From assembly GCA_030549775.1 (NCBI GenBank), contig CM060180.1, positions 30,225,090 through 30,289,089 of the forward strand: a DNA stretch of 64,000 bases, given 5' to 3'. This DNA comes from Tamarix chinensis (lineage: Eukaryota > Streptophyta > Magnoliopsida > Caryophyllales > Tamaricaceae). A program made the translations under genes and the position numbers. The notes below the pieces were generated by a model, which ran no database searches, was not told the origin of the DNA, and worked only from the letters and a program-made list of their open reading frames with translations. Positions 34,075-47,800 of the stretch are shown here, piece by piece; within the stretch, counting starts at the first letter, position 1, and the number at the start of each line of letters is the position of its first letter.

Positions 34075-37000
34075 GGTAAATGGCTGGGGGGAAGTGGATT
34101 AAGGAGGGAAGAAGATAGGGGAGGGCTGGTTGGTTGCTGGCCAGCATACAAGCCAAAGCAACGGGTCAACAGTGGGATAGGGCAAGGTTTTACAAGGAGG
34201 TATAGGAAGGAGGGGAACCATGTAGGGCAGTGCTAGCTGCATGCCCTACAGGTCTAGATGAGGAAAGGGGTAAGGAAGAGAGAGGGGAGGAGTTGCGAAG
34301 CATCCATGCCTAGTAGCTCCGATCTAGGGAAAGTTTAAGATAAGGGTAAAAGGGGAAGAAGGGAGAAAGGGGGGAAAGAGGGTGGAGCAGGGTGCACACC
34401 TGGACTGGGCCGCGCGGGGGAAAGAAAAGAAAAAAGAAAGAAAGAGTGAGTTGGGGAGGGAAAGGAAAGAAAAGGAGGGGAGACAAGGGAGGGGAAAAGA
34501 AGAAAAAAAGGAAGAAAAGGGGAAGAAGAAGGAAAAAGAAAAAATGAGGTGGTTGGGTGGTTTGGGATTATTTTTTTTGAATTATAGAAATGATAATAAT
34601 TAATATTAATAATAGAATAAGTTTTTATTAATTTAAATTTTATATATATGATTTACTTAAAATTTATTTTAGTTAGCAAATAATTCTAGCCTCTATTAAT
34701 TAGATCCCTACATTATTTTCCCTTTTTTATGGCCATAATTATCATTATTATTATTATATAATTATTTTATTAGAAATGGCATAAACAGGTAAACATTATC
34801 CATTAATCCTTTTTGTATTTTTAAATTCTAAAATAAAGGTTTAGGGTATTACAGTAACATAACCCTTATTTTGGATGATACCCTCTTCGGTTTAAGGTTA
34901 CTATTCCCAAATTAAACTATTTTCATACTTTATTAAACTTAGGTCATTCACAATTATTCCAAACTCTTCATATAAATTACTTAGCATATTTTGGATGATA
35001 TAACACTTTAGAATGCCGTGATTTCCATATTTAACCCATATTGACCAAAATACCCTTATCGGTAGCACAACCCTTATTTCATGTGAATCTTCTATGTTTA
35101 GTAATATTATTTCCACAATCCACATTTTTCTCCAAAGACTTTACCATAATCATTCCACATTCATTATACCATAAATAGATCCCATGATACAACCATATTT
35201 CACACCAAAGTTTTTTTTATATAAAATAACAATATCGCTAAAACTCTACCTACTCTTTTCCTACCATTTAATATCAACCACATATCATAGTATCAACAGT
35301 CACATATTATTTTACATAACCATAATAACATAGTACAACATAAAATCATGTATAAAATTTAGTAATAAAAAATCCTAGACTACAATAAGTATCTTTACTA
35401 AAATAGCTCCAATCTCTAAACTTGCAAAACCTATTCCACTTTTTCTAGGACCACAGGAAAATCACTTAAGAAAAAAATAATAATACATCATCATGAGTAA
35501 ATCATGCAAGTAAAGAAATGCTCAAGGAAATAAAAGGGTAAGGGGAGGAAGAAAACTAAATCAAATAAGGGTATTGATTAGGAATAACCAAGCAAAGTTA
35601 AATGGAGGATGAGCAATGACACAACTTGGCATTGCTAAGAAGGTGCAACAATGAAGGAGGTTGAAGAAGAGGGGTGGTATTTTAAGGTTGAAGGTGCCAA
35701 AATGGAGGGGGAGTAATGTGGTTGTGGCTGCTGAAATAAAGGGGGAAGCTTCTGCCAAAGTTACCAAAGTGGAGGAGGAGCTTTGGCCAAAGCTATCGAA
35801 GGGGAAAGGGGTTATGATGTAGTGAAAACTGATGCAACAAGAAAGGGAAAAAAAGAAATAAAATGTTGTGGTGGAGTTAGACGAAGGGGAGGGTTGATTT
35901 CGGCTATTTTAGGCGTTGGTGGGGTTTGAATTTTGGCAAAGGTGGCTGAAAGTGGTAAAGAAGAAGCAGCACGAGTTGTTGGTGGTGGTGTAGTTGTCTC
36001 GATTTGGCTTGTCGATGGTGGCTTTTCGGGTTGCTTTCACAATGAGAAGGAGGTGGTGTTTCGTCGGTTGTAGAAAAAAAAAAGAGAGACGAGAGGTGGC
36101 AGTATTTGATGTCGAGCATGTTTATGTATGTATGTATTTATGTCCATGCTACAGAGATGGGCGAGAGCTGTGAGGGAAATTTCCAACCCCAACCCTCATG
36201 TGCAGGAGGTTGGAGTTGATGGGAGTAGGGAGTGGTCTTGCAAGTGGTATGGAGTGAGGGGAGTGTAAGCATTATCTGTGGATAATGTTCCATGCAAGAG
36301 AAAGGGGGAAAGGAGGAGGAGGGGGATTGGTGGAGAGGGAAATGAGAGAAAAAGGAAAAGAGGAAAAAGAATAGGGTTTAATATTTTTAGTTTTAGCTTA
36401 TAACATGATCAATGTAATTTAGGATAGGATAATAGGGTAGATTTTGATAAATCAGGATTAGATTAAATTCTAGGGTTAGAGAATTAGGATACGGTGAAAA
36501 TATATTTTCTGATATTAGGATTATGTTACGATAATAATTAATTGGGATTAGGGTTAGCTAAAAAAATCAAGGTATTACAACCACACCCACCACATGTGGT
36601 CAAAATACATTAAGGAAATTTTCTTAGGAAATACCATACCCGCCATACATTGAGTGTATCTATTGTAAGGGCTAACACAAATTTTGGGATAGCACACCCA
36701 CCTAAGCTATGGACATACAAAGTGTCGGGAAGCTTGTATAGGGATACCACACCCATCTTAGCTAGACATTGATACGATACTGGTTTGACATAGTATTAAT
36801 CCTATACTTTGTAAATATGTGCATACCCCTATTGACTACAACCTAGTATAAAATAAAAACAGGTACTAAGTGAAAAGATAAAAACTACAAGGGTGACCCA
36901 CCTACCAACTCTCAATTAGCTACCCCAAGAGTTGTAAAAAAAAGTTCAAACAAAATTTTAATTCTCATTAATAATAATTATTAGGTGATATTATAAATTA

Positions 37001-37274
37001 CAGCTCAATTCTATTAATAACCAATTGGGTGTTTTCTAGTAATGATACCAAACACAAACCAAAGCATCCAAGCCAACAAAATGGGTGTTTAGAGATAACA
37101 CCAAACCCAACCAAACAAAGCTCCCAACCTACAACACAATATTGATAATTATGATTTTCCTTAATTCCAATTAAGCATGGTTAATATCATGATTTAATGT
37201 CACAAACTAATAGAAAAGTTAAAATGAAAATCCCAAAAAGGGACCAACAAATAACAAATAAGAATGACAAAATC

Positions 37275-37620
37275 AAGTGGAACCAGTAGACTGGTTTGGG
37301 TATACTAGACCTAAAAGAGAAATGAACAACATAACAAAATTATTCAATAGGTTAATTCAACTAATCGACTATTCATGAGAACCAATCGATGGGTTTAGTC
37401 AAACTAGTCGATGCGTTTAGGTCTAAGATAAAACCACTCTGGTCACAAAATAACCAGTTAATGGGTTTATCAACTGATTAACTGTGCACAAAAACTAGTC
37501 TATGGATTCATGAAACCAATTGACCATCCACGCAAACTAGTCAATGTGTTCATCAAAATGATCGACTGTTCACACAAATCAGTTGATAGGTCTAGTCAAT
37601 TGCTCGACTGGTCGACACAC
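37275..37620. repeat. Degenerate cgac/gtcgac minisatellite in P0
   Basis: Units of about 30-36 bases built around aaccaatcgatgggttt and actagtcgatg recur about nine times. Related units lie at 51330-51430 in the same element and as a fragment near 51880. Alternate units are near-palindromic around tcga and ctagt. Confidence 0.6.
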
Positions 37621-38239
37621 ATTTATATACTTAAAAAAAATTTACATGCTTCCCAAAATATCCCTGACATGTTCCTATGTTATAAAACATGTAACAAGGC
37701 ATAATTCACACTTATTATCACATGGATACATCATACATGGTTGAAAAATCAGTGCATATCATATTTATGTGAAATCATTGAACTCATGTTGAATATCACA
37801 ATACCGAAAGACATGCTTCAAACTCCAAACGTATAACATTACACATGCTCAAATCCAAGGACTTAAGAATAATACATATACATCACATAACTCATCAAGA
37901 GCATGAACCCACAATTAACAACATAGATTTTTAGTGTAATACTCCAAAATTTTAGAACCTAGAATTTAATTATTAATCTTCATTTAGGATAATTTTTAAA
38001 TTATTAATTTAATAATTTTATTGACTATTGATTTATAAAAATGGATGTAATTATTTAATAAATTAAAATAAATATTAATCTTATGATTTTATCATACTCT
38101 TTTTATTTAAATCATTTTTCAAAGCTACATTTTACTAAAATTATCATCTTAAATTTTAAATAAATTAATTTATTAAAATAATTTATCCATATAAATTATT
38201 AAATACCCTACTTCCAAAAAAAATATTTTATTTTTATTT

Positions 38240-39260
38240 TTTCCTTGTTCCTTTCTTTTTCCTTTTTCCTCTTTTCTTCCCCATTTGGGTCCCTTAGCCC
38301 ACTTCTCTTCCTTTCTCTTCCTTCTCACCCGTCCAACCTACCTTCCTTTTTATTTATTTTTCTTTCCTTTTCCTCCCCAGTTGGGCCAGTCCAACTGTCC
38401 CCCTTTCTTTTCTCCCTCGCCTGACTATCCCATCCCCCTTTCTTGTTCTTCTTCTTCTTCCTTTGCCTACCATTAACCCTACGCCTTAGCTCCACCACCT
38501 CTACTCTACATCGGCCAGTTTACTATCTCTCTCTCTCTCTCTTGTCCCTTTTCTTTCCATTCCAGGCCAAACCACCTACATAGCCCTCTCGTGTGCCCCT
38601 CTCTTCCTCCTTTTTTTTCCCCTGCCACCTGCTAGATTGCACCCTATAGTCCTAGGCCGCCTGCAGTGCTGCACCATTTCAGACTGCAGTCCTAATCCCC
38701 TTATCCTCTTCTCCACCCCTCACCCTTCTTCCTCTTCTTTCCCCCTACCCAGCAACTCCTAAAATCCCCCTCCTCCACCCCTTCAGACGCAGCAGCAGCC
38801 ACACCTCATCATCTTCCATACTTCCACCCATCCTCCTCCCTGCACCGCCCTCTACCAAATGAGACCCCTCCCTGCATCTAACTCTCCCTCCTCTACTATC
38901 CTTACTCATGCAAAGTAGGCAGCTCGAGCTACCCTTTACACCATGTTATCGCCCTTTGTTCCACCTCCTTCACCACAACCACCACCCCCATTACCTCCCT
39001 CTATGCCCAGAATTCCTCTCCCTACATTTCTATACCCTCCCTTTCCTTTTTCTCCCCCTCTCTCCTCCTCCTTTCCTCTTCTTCACATTCGACCATCGTC
39101 ACCACCACCACCTGCATTGTTGTCGTGGCGTGCCACTAGCACCACTACAACCCCCTCTAACCCAGAATCCCTACCACCTCATGACTGCCACTTCCTTCCC
39201 CTTTTTCTAACCCCAAAATCTTGCCTTTCTAATCACCACCACCCTTGCACCGCCGTCACA
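38240..39260 (-). repeat. Purine-biased stretch of L6 (pyrimidine-rich on +)
   Basis: About 1 kb dominated by C and T on the + strand, with cctcc, cttcc and ccacc words. Because L6 is reversed, the purine strand is the element's sense strand, as in L1-L4. Confidence 0.6.
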
Positions 39261-39339
39261 GCCACCACTAGTTGTGCCCTAACCCTTATATTTATTTAAG
39301 TGTAATTTATTGTACATATTTGCTATTATTGGTCTTATC

Positions 39340-39378
39340 AACATCATCATCATCATTGTTATTACTACTATTATTGTT

Positions 39379-39459
<81 letters not shown>

Positions 39460-39460
39460 G
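39340..39460. repeat. TCA/TTA microsatellites in L6
   Basis: Runs of atc/tca triplets followed by a pure (TTA)n run to about 39458. Poly-Ile and poly-Leu frames here are artefacts. Confidence 0.9.
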
Positions 39461-41344
39461 TTGTTATTACCATTATTAGTCTTTTTACTAATATTTAGTT
39501 AGAGGATAATAATTAAAAAAAAGGAGTAAGAGGGAAGTTAATATAAGTGTTCTATTCTTATAGGTGAACCAAACCCTTCCTTTGAGGCGTAGGATTCAAC
39601 CTCTAAGCCTAGTGTCCTATTAGGTAAGGATGTGGTTAAGGCTAAATTGCATGCTTATGTATTCATAGGTTTTTTTGGATATGTGCATGTACTATATGTG
39701 AGTGTGGACTAAAATACATGTAGTGCAACTTGTTATGCATGAAGCTAAGGTAAGTGATGTATGTGTTATGATATGGGTGATATGACTTGTATTTTATGAT
39801 ATGCCCTTATGTATAGTTGCCTTAATATGACCTGCATGCTATAAAGCCTTAGGTGGCATGATGAGGCTGTAGGGAGCTAAAAGAAATGAAGATGATGGAG
39901 TGATTAGGAAGAAGTGAGAAGAAGCCTAAGTACCTTTATAATTCATGGGTGATAAAATAAAAGGATAATAGAAATAAAATGAAAGGTTGGATTAAATCTT
40001 GCATGGGGTAGTTAGCCTTTACATGGGGGTTAATGTTTACATTAGGAAAAGGTGATTTAAGGTTTAAGCATGGTGAGGGAAGAGTATTTTGGTGATTGGA
40101 GTCTATGGGTAAAAAATTATGTGGGTTGGTAGAAGTGTGCATGGAAGGCTTATCTAGGGTTTGTGGGAAAAATCCTAAGTGGGGGAAGTGTGTGAAGAGG
40201 GTGATGGTGAGTGGTTGGAGTAAGGATTGAGACTAGGAAAGTGTCTTATAAATAGGGATGAGTCAGGTGGAAAGAAGGGTGGAGTGTGTGGATGAAGGGA
40301 TGGTGTAAAAGAAATGATAAGTACTAGTGTTTGGGGTGGTCAACTAAGGTTTTTATTATCACATGTGAAAGATGGGAAGTGAGGTTGTGATGTTTAGGTG
40401 TGGCTTGAGAGGAGTGATGGTTTGGAAAAGAAGGGAGCATGGGTCATGTATGATGAGGACAGGTTAGGGCCACATAGGTAAGATTAGGAAGTCTAAAGGT
40501 AAATCCTAGCAGATGATGGTGAGTTAAGGTGGAGAGATGGGAAAGTGAGCCTAGACCCACCTGTATGGGGGATTGGATTTCATGGTAAGTAGGGGAAAGA
40601 GGCATCAGAGGCCTTGGGGTCTTGGGGGTGTAGAGGTTCTAAAATATGGGATTGGGCCATTATGTAACACCCCCAAAAATTCTATTTGAAAATTTTCATT
40701 TAATTTCAAAAACATACACAAGCATAGGAGGTGCTACTGCCGTGATCAACACAAGCCTGGATTCCGGCCAATATCGCACCAATCATAAGGTTAAAAATAA
40801 TTTTGCAAGATATTAAACACACTTAAGACAGAGAGCTGTAGAAATCTGAAATATTCATAAAGAGAAAATCAAAGTGCGTGATTAAAAGTCATTACAAAAT
40901 AGAAATAGTTACATAGTCAAAGCCCACAAGGGGAGAGAATAATACAAACAATAAGACAAAAGTTGAATAAAGAAGAGTCCGGACTACATCATTGTTGGGT
41001 ACCATGCCAAGTCCTAAAAGATCAACACTCAGCCCACCCGATGCTTCAAATGTGTCTTAGGCATCAAACACAACGTCTCCCACCTGCACTAACTCAAAAG
41101 GGACCTCTACTCATGGGAATGAGCAACAGTTATAAAACGGGTGATCAGTACGCTACATACTGAGGAAGGTAACCATGCAACTAAGGTCATACACGAAACA
41201 TAGATAACCCAAGCGGGTAATTATGCGGATAAGCCATACATAAAATGCAGATAGTACAAGCAGCGATTCAGTTCAGTTGAACTTAATCATTAAATCTCTG
41301 GTCAATATTCTCATTTCACACCATTCTCTTTATAAGTCCATGCG

Positions 41345-41725
41345 AGTACGGAAAATCCACTATTATAGCCAGTGGATCGAAAACATCCAAGGTAAAACGC
41401 TCCTGGCCACTATTATTTGCCAGTGGATTGATCTCCAGAGCAAAGTGCTCCTGGCCACTATTATGCCGATGGATCGTTTTGGCCCCAACTCTCATAGTGT
41501 TCTACTGTAAGTAATTAGTATCTTTATTATGCTTTATCATAAATTAAGGTTTGGTTTATTGAGCTTAGGATTCCTCACTATTATAGCCATTGGATCGAAA
41601 ACATCCAGGGTAAAACGCACTTGGCCACTATTATTTGCCTGTGGATCGTTCTCTAGGGCACCCTGCACCTGGCTACTATTATGCCTGTGGATCGGTCTAG
41701 GCTCGGCTCAATAATCTTTCACTTT
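41345..41725 (+). repeat. Hairpin-motif array in L4
   Basis: Motifs near 41351, 41407, 41455, 41577, 41625 and 41675, of the form CCACTATTATAGCCAGTGG, with spacers such as aggtaaaacgctcctgg. One copy reads CCACTATTATGCCGATGG. Confidence 0.65.
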
Positions 41726-43798
41726 AAATGGTTAATGTCTTATCTGTTTCTTATTCAATAGATACTTTTACCCTAGACATGCATGCCCCTAGGACTACTC
41801 GCTCACACACTCGTCTACTCCTATTCTCCTCAAAGGTTCGTCCCATATCTTAGGGCTTCTACACCTCCTAGTACATCTATATATCCTTTCCCTCATTTCC
41901 TTACTTACCATGAATACCCAACTCCTATGTGTGTGGGTCGAGGCCCACTTTCCCATATCTCTGGGTCAACTCACTATCGCCTTCTAGGATTTTTTTTCAT
42001 AAAATCCTAATCTGGCCTATATGGCCTAACTTTCCTCTATTTCACACAACCCATGCTTTCCTTGCCCCCAACTCATTCACCTCACTCGATCTATCCCCAA
42101 TCATCCCACTTTACTTCCCATTTTGCACATGTGCCCACGAAACCCTAATTAGCCACCCCCAAGCCCTAGCACCTCTCTTTTCTCGTATGTTTTTCTTCCA
42201 TCACTCTCACTTACCATTCCCTCTTCCACGTGACACACATTCACCCTCCATTTGACATCATTTGACACACATTTTTCTCTTCCACAATCTTCTCCACTTA
42301 GGGTTTTCCTCTCAAACCCTACCCAAGTCCCCTATGCACCCTTATACCAACCTATGTACTATTTTTCACCTATGGACTCTGATCACCCCAACAACTCTTC
42401 TCTCACCTTACTCAATCCTCAAGTCAACTTTTTCTATGTAAGGATCGTCCCCATGCAAAGACTCTCCATCCCATGCAAGACCTATGCTCCCCATGCAAGA
42501 TTCATTTCACTCCCTTATTTTATTCATATTATCCCTTTATTTGTCCACCCATAGGTCATGAGATACTTAAGTTATTCTTACTTCCCTCTAGACAACTCAC
42601 TTCATTTACCCCTTTCATCTTTTCACCACCACATTATATCTTTTAAAGCCTCCTAGAATGCATGTCCTAAAGAGCCACACCACATAAGCGCCACAAAGCA
42701 CAAGACACATTGTCATATTATACATGCTATAAAGAGAATATATACAACTTACCTTAGCTCTGTGCTTAGCAAGTTGCGCTACAAGTACATAGTTCATAAT
42801 CATATAAGGTACACAAATTTATCATTACTGACATATAAGACACATATTAGGCCTTAACCACATCCTTATCTAAAACAACACCGGACTTAAAGCATGCTTC
42901 TACACCTCCTTAGGGATCAGACTTGGCTCACCTATAAGAGGGGAAACACTAGGGTTAACTTCCCTCTTATTAATTTCATTATATTCTACTTACCTCTATT
43001 ATGAACTAGTATTAGTGATAATACTACTACTACTACTACTAATAATAATAGCTTTAATAGTAAAAATAAAGGTATTATCCTTAAAATGGTTAACCATGTT
43101 ATTATTAGCCAAAATAGGGTTAGCTAGTTATATTAGTCAATGATAGAATATTAGTAATAATAATGATAATAAATTTAATAATAATAATAAAGTTAGAATA
43201 ATAATTATACTAAATAAATTATACTTAAGGTTTAGGGCACAACTTAGTGAGGGTGGCGGCCGCCAGTGGTGGTGGTGGAAGTTGTGGTTTTGGATAATGT
43301 GGATCTTTTAGGGCTAGAAGAGAGAGTGTGAGATGATGATTGTGGGGTGGTGAACTCTTTGGGTTGAGAGGGTTGTAGTGGTGGTGGTGGCACAACAAGG
43401 GTGGCAGCGTCAGTGGTTGTGGTTGTGGTGGCCGAGGTGGTGGAGAAGGAATGAGGAGGAAAAGGTAGGTTAGGGTAGAGGAGGTTCTACTGAGTTGATT
43501 GGGTGGTAGGGGAGGTAGTGATTGTGGCGGAGGAGGCGGCGCACAATGGCAAGAGGGGCGGCGATGGGGTGCAAAGGGCAGCTTGAGCTACCTACTTTGC
43601 ATGATTGGTGTGGCTTGTGTATGGGTAGTTAAGGGTAGTGAGTGGCTCAATTTGGTGGAGGGTGATGCAGGGAAGGGATTAGGTGGTGTTTTGAATGGCA
43701 CACCAGCGGCTAGGGCGGTGTCTAAAGTGGCGGCGACAACAAAAATGGCTAAGATTTCTGGGTAGAGAAAAGGAGTTCAAATGGGGAGTTGGTATGGG

Positions 43799-43809
43799 GT
43801 ATTTATAGG
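43799..43809 (+). promoter_or_regulatory. TATA-like box of L4
   Basis: GTATTTATAGG, identical to those in L1 and L3. It lies 46 bp before the point where L5 was inserted, and about 858 bp before the L4 3' end once L5 is removed. Confidence 0.5.
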
Positions 43810-44169
43810 CTAAGGGAGGGAAAATAAGATAAAGGGGGAAGAGGATAGGGGCGGATATAATCCCCCAAAATTTTAAAAGCCTATAATTTAATAAATAACT
43901 TTTATTTGGGATAAATTAGCTTTTAAATCTATTTAATTTAATTATTTTATGGATTTTTGAGTATATAAAATTGGATATAAATATTTAATAAATTAAAATA
44001 AATATTTTGTTATTTTATCATACTCTTTTTATTTAAATAATTTTTTTAATCATTATTTTACTAAAATTATCCTTTTTAAATCAACATATTTAATCATATT
44101 AAATTAAATTACTAAATAAATTTATTACCCAAAAATATTTCATTTTATTATTTTATAAATTAAATTATT

Positions 44170-45060
44170 TTATTTTATCTCATTTTTCCTTTTCCTTTTC
44201 CTTTTTTCCTTTCTTTCTTTTTCCTAATTTCTTCCCTTGGGTCGTCGGTACCCCGGCCTGCCTCTTCCCCCCTCGCACATGGGTCACAGGCCCATTCCCT
44301 TCCTTCCTTCCCTATCTCCCCTGCCCGCGTTGTCTGCCCAGATCTCCTCCCCTTTTTCTTTTCTTCTTTCTCCCGCGCGAGCCCGACCTGCCTCCCTTCT
44401 TTCTTTTCTTTCCCTTCTCCCCCGATCGGGCCGACTCACTCCCTTATTCCCCTTCGCCGACTTGCACGCACACACTAGCCCCTCCTTCTTTCTTTCTTCT
44501 TCTTCCTTTTCCCTGGTGCCAAAATCCGACCACCTCCGCCATCTCCGGCCGCCCCACCTGCAACCCTCCCCTTACTGATCTCCCTATCTCTCTCGCCATT
44601 TTTCCTGCCCATCTCGGCCCCACCACCTTTTCCTCTCCTTGCCCATGCCCCTCTTTTCCCTTCCCTCTCCCTGCCATCCCCATACCTCTACCACCCTGCA
44701 GCTGCCCTACCGAGCCCCCTATCCCCTCTTTTCTCTCCCTCTTCTTTTCCTTCTCCCCTCCCTGCCTAACTCCCTCTACCACCCCCAAACCTCCTTTGGT
44801 TGAAACCACCACCCGCAAACCTTCATTTTCCCCCTCCCTTTTCCTTCCTTCTCAGCCCCCTCCATCTGGGTTCATCTTAGCAGCCATCTTCGCAGCCTTG
44901 CCGTCGCCTCCCTTAGCCACCGTCAACCCATCCCCGACCACCACCTACACCCCCTCTCCACCTCTACACCCTTCCTTTGTATTAAATCCTCCCCTACATG
45001 CCCTCTTTCCTAGCCCCAAAACCCCAACCCAAAAATAGCCCATTTTCCCCTTCCTTTCAC
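44170..45060 (-). repeat. Purine-biased stretch of L5 (pyrimidine-rich on +)
   Basis: About 0.9 kb dominated by C and T on +, the complement of the purine block of L2. Open frames here are proline/serine-rich and reflect composition. Confidence 0.6.
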
Positions 45061-45734
45061 CCACCTTCGAGCCTCTCTCCTTTTGTTTTGCATGCAGCTC
45101 ATGTTGCATGAGCAGTATAAGCTGATGCATGCTTGGGTATGTTTTGTTCAATAAATTTTAAGGTATAATAATATTTTAAGTTAAGTATTTGATTAATTAA
45201 TTTTCATAAAGTCTTATGCTTTGGTTTTCTTATTTCTAATATAATAAACATTGATGTTATTTTTAGGTATTGGTTTTACTAATCAAAGCTTGAACCTTTA
45301 ACTGGAATACCGATAAGGTTCATTTTTGTGGGAATTAAGGTAATCGTTAAATCCCACTTAAACGCATGGATAACGTATGTTAGCACATTAGGCTTTTAAT
45401 ATATTATTATGCTTGATATATGTTGTTTAATATAATATATGTAGTTTCTTGTGTTGATTGATAAAAAAAGGAGTATGTTAGATTATATGCTATTTATGGA
45501 AATATTGTTTAAGGTAAGAGTTTGGTTACTAATGAAATTTGTTAAGTATTTATCCATGTTGTATTTTGCTATTGTGATCTTTAATGCATAGTTAATATTA
45601 TTGTGAGCCTTAGGGGTATTTTAGTAATATGTATTGCGCAAGCATGTGGTCTATTATGTGTAGGTGCTAATGAGTATTATGTTAAATATAATAGTTATGG
45701 AGTTCGATAACGAGAATGGGGTATTAATACTAAT

Positions 45735-46350
45735 ATTTCATGTAGTGATAATAATTTAATATAAGTAGTGTAATAAGGGGCAAAATAGTAAATCGTAAGT
45801 AAAAGGGTAAATTAGTAATTTTGGAGGTAAAGGAGCAAACTATTAATTTTTCAATTAAAGGGTTGGAGGCAAAGGCAAAATGGTAATTTGTAAGTAAAAA
45901 GGATAAATTGATAATTTTGGAAGTAAAGGGTAAAATGGTAATTTCAAGGGAAAAGGGTAAAATGGTAATTTTGTATACAAAGGGCAAAATAGTAATTTTG
46001 TAAGTAAAAGGATAAAATGGTAATTTGTGAGTAAATGGTAGAATGGTAATTTTGTAAGTAAAGGGGTAAAATGGTAATTTTATAAGTAAATGGATAAAAT
46101 GGTAATTTGTGAGTAAAAGAGGGTATTATGGTAAATTTGAACGAGAAGCAATTTGGTAATTTGACCATCTAAAGGGTAATTTGCTAATTTTGATAATGAG
46201 GAAGGCAATTTGGTAATTTAACCAACTAAAGGAAAAATTGGTAATTATGATAATATAGAACGATAATTTGGTAATTTATTCAACTAAAGGGGCAATTTAG
46301 CAATTATAACAAATGAGAAGGGCAATTCGATAATCCAACCAACCAAATGG
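45735..46350 (-). repeat. AAATTACCA-type minisatellite in L5 (reverse)
   Basis: Words such as ggtaatttgtaagtaaaag and gggtaaaatggtaattt alternate, roughly every 25-35 bases. This is the reverse complement of the L2 array but less than half its length. Confidence 0.75.
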
Positions 46351-47439
46351 GAATTATGATAAGTGTAACAATTAGAAAGGGTGAGTGGTGACCTAATAAG
46401 TGTGAGAGATAGCTTGGTAATCTAAACCGAGTAAGGGTGTGGCGAAGAACAGCTATATGTGGGTTACATGTCTTGTGTGCCATGTGTTATGCCATATTGT
46501 GTACTTTATGCTTAATGATTAATCATTTATAGCACAACTTGGAGTGAATATATGCTTATGTGACTTCCTTATGGCATGTTGATGATGATTATATTTGTTG
46601 TGCATATGATGTTATGTGATGTGACCCTCTAGGACATGCATGCTAGGATATTTAATGTTTTAATGTGGGATGGAAGCATGAAAAAGAAAAATATGAAAGT
46701 AAGATAACCAAGGGGAAGTAAGTTGGATAACGTAGGTAGGAATGACCTAAATAATCCATGATCCATGAGTGGATGGATAAAATGGGACTTAAATAAAATG
46801 AAAGAGTGGGAGAATCAAGGGTTTGCATGGGATGGTTAGAGTCCGCATGGGGGTGAAGTTTACGTATGGAAAGTTACCTTGGGGTATGAGGAAGGTAATG
46901 GAAGAGTTGTTTGGGTGACTGGAGGATCCGGGTAAAAAATAGTACGTGAAATAGTATAAGGGTGTGTAAGAGACCGAGCTAGGGTTTGGGAGGAAACCCT
47001 AATTTGAGAAGGTGGAAAAAGAAAAAGAAAATAATAAAACTAAATGAGGATGAGTGGGGTATGAAGTGAAGGTTGAATCTAAGGGTCGTGATGTGTGGGG
47101 TGTTAAAATAGTTTGGGTTGTGTGAGACAGAGAAGGATGAGCCATATAGGCCCAAATTAGGGTTTCTGGAAAAAACCCTAGGGTAAGGCGGTGAGTGGAC
47201 TTTGGGATATAAGGTAGTAGGTCATGATCCACACACTTAGGAGTTGGGCTTCTGGTGTGAGTAAGTGAAATAAGGGAAGGATGTCGGGGTGAGTTAGGAG
47301 GTGCAGAAGTCTCAAGATATGGGAAGGGCCCTCTTGGGAGGATAAGTGTAGATATAGTTAGTCATGCATGTCTAGGGTGAAATCTGTTGAATAAGATACG
47401 GTAAAACACTAATTATGTAAAGTGGAAGATTATTAAGCC

Positions 47440-47800
47440 GGGCCTAGACTGATCTACCTGCATAATAGTGGTCAGGTGTCGGAGTGCCCTAGAGACCGAT
47501 CATCCAACATATAATAGTGGTTAGGTGCGTTCTGTCCTTTAAGTGACCGATCCACCAGTTATAATAGTGGGGGATCCCGAGCTCAATAAACCAAACCCTA
47601 AGTTTGATAAGACAAATAAAAGACACTAAGTACTTATAGTGGAACGCCATGGGATTCGGGGCCAGACCGATCCACCGACATAATAATGGCCAAGAGCGTT
47701 TTGCCTTGGAGACCGATCTATCGGCATATAATAGTAGTTAGGTGTGTTCTGCCCTGTATGTATTCCGGTCCACCGGCTATAATAGTGGGGTTCCCACACT
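47440..47800 (-). repeat. Hairpin-motif array in L5 (reverse)
   Basis: Motifs of the form CCACCGGCTATAATAGTGG (reverse complement of the L2 motif) recur near 47464, 47511, 47556, 47680, 47730 and 47774. Confidence 0.65.

Larger units (their letters stand above)
30866..34853 (+). mobile_element. LTR-like element L3, nested in P1, 5'-truncated
   Basis: The sequence from about 30866 (ggtggtacagcctag) matches L4 from about 90 bases inside its start, so the first part of L3 is missing. The 3' end is ttagggtattaca at 34853. It contains hairpin motifs (31435-31525), a short run of ccatgcaaga-type units (32150-32215), and a purine-biased region with a TATA-like box at 34064-34074. A hAT MITE (33172-33801) and a long (GA)n run (34006-34051) lie inside it. 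The left boundary and target duplication are unclear. Confidence 0.6.
29079..36579 (+). mobile_element. LTR-like element P1, nested in P0
   Basis: P1 starts TATAACACCTAAAATTTTAA at 29079 and ends GGTATTACA at 36579. Flanks actac (29074-29078) and accac (36580-36584) match 4/5. It holds a hairpin array (29720-30160), an internal repeat with units about 200-250 bases long, in which 30630-30790 closely matches 34890-35060, and a purine-biased region (35520-36370). It is interrupted by L3 (about 30866-34853). Own length is about 3.5 kb. No protein coding. Confidence 0.65.
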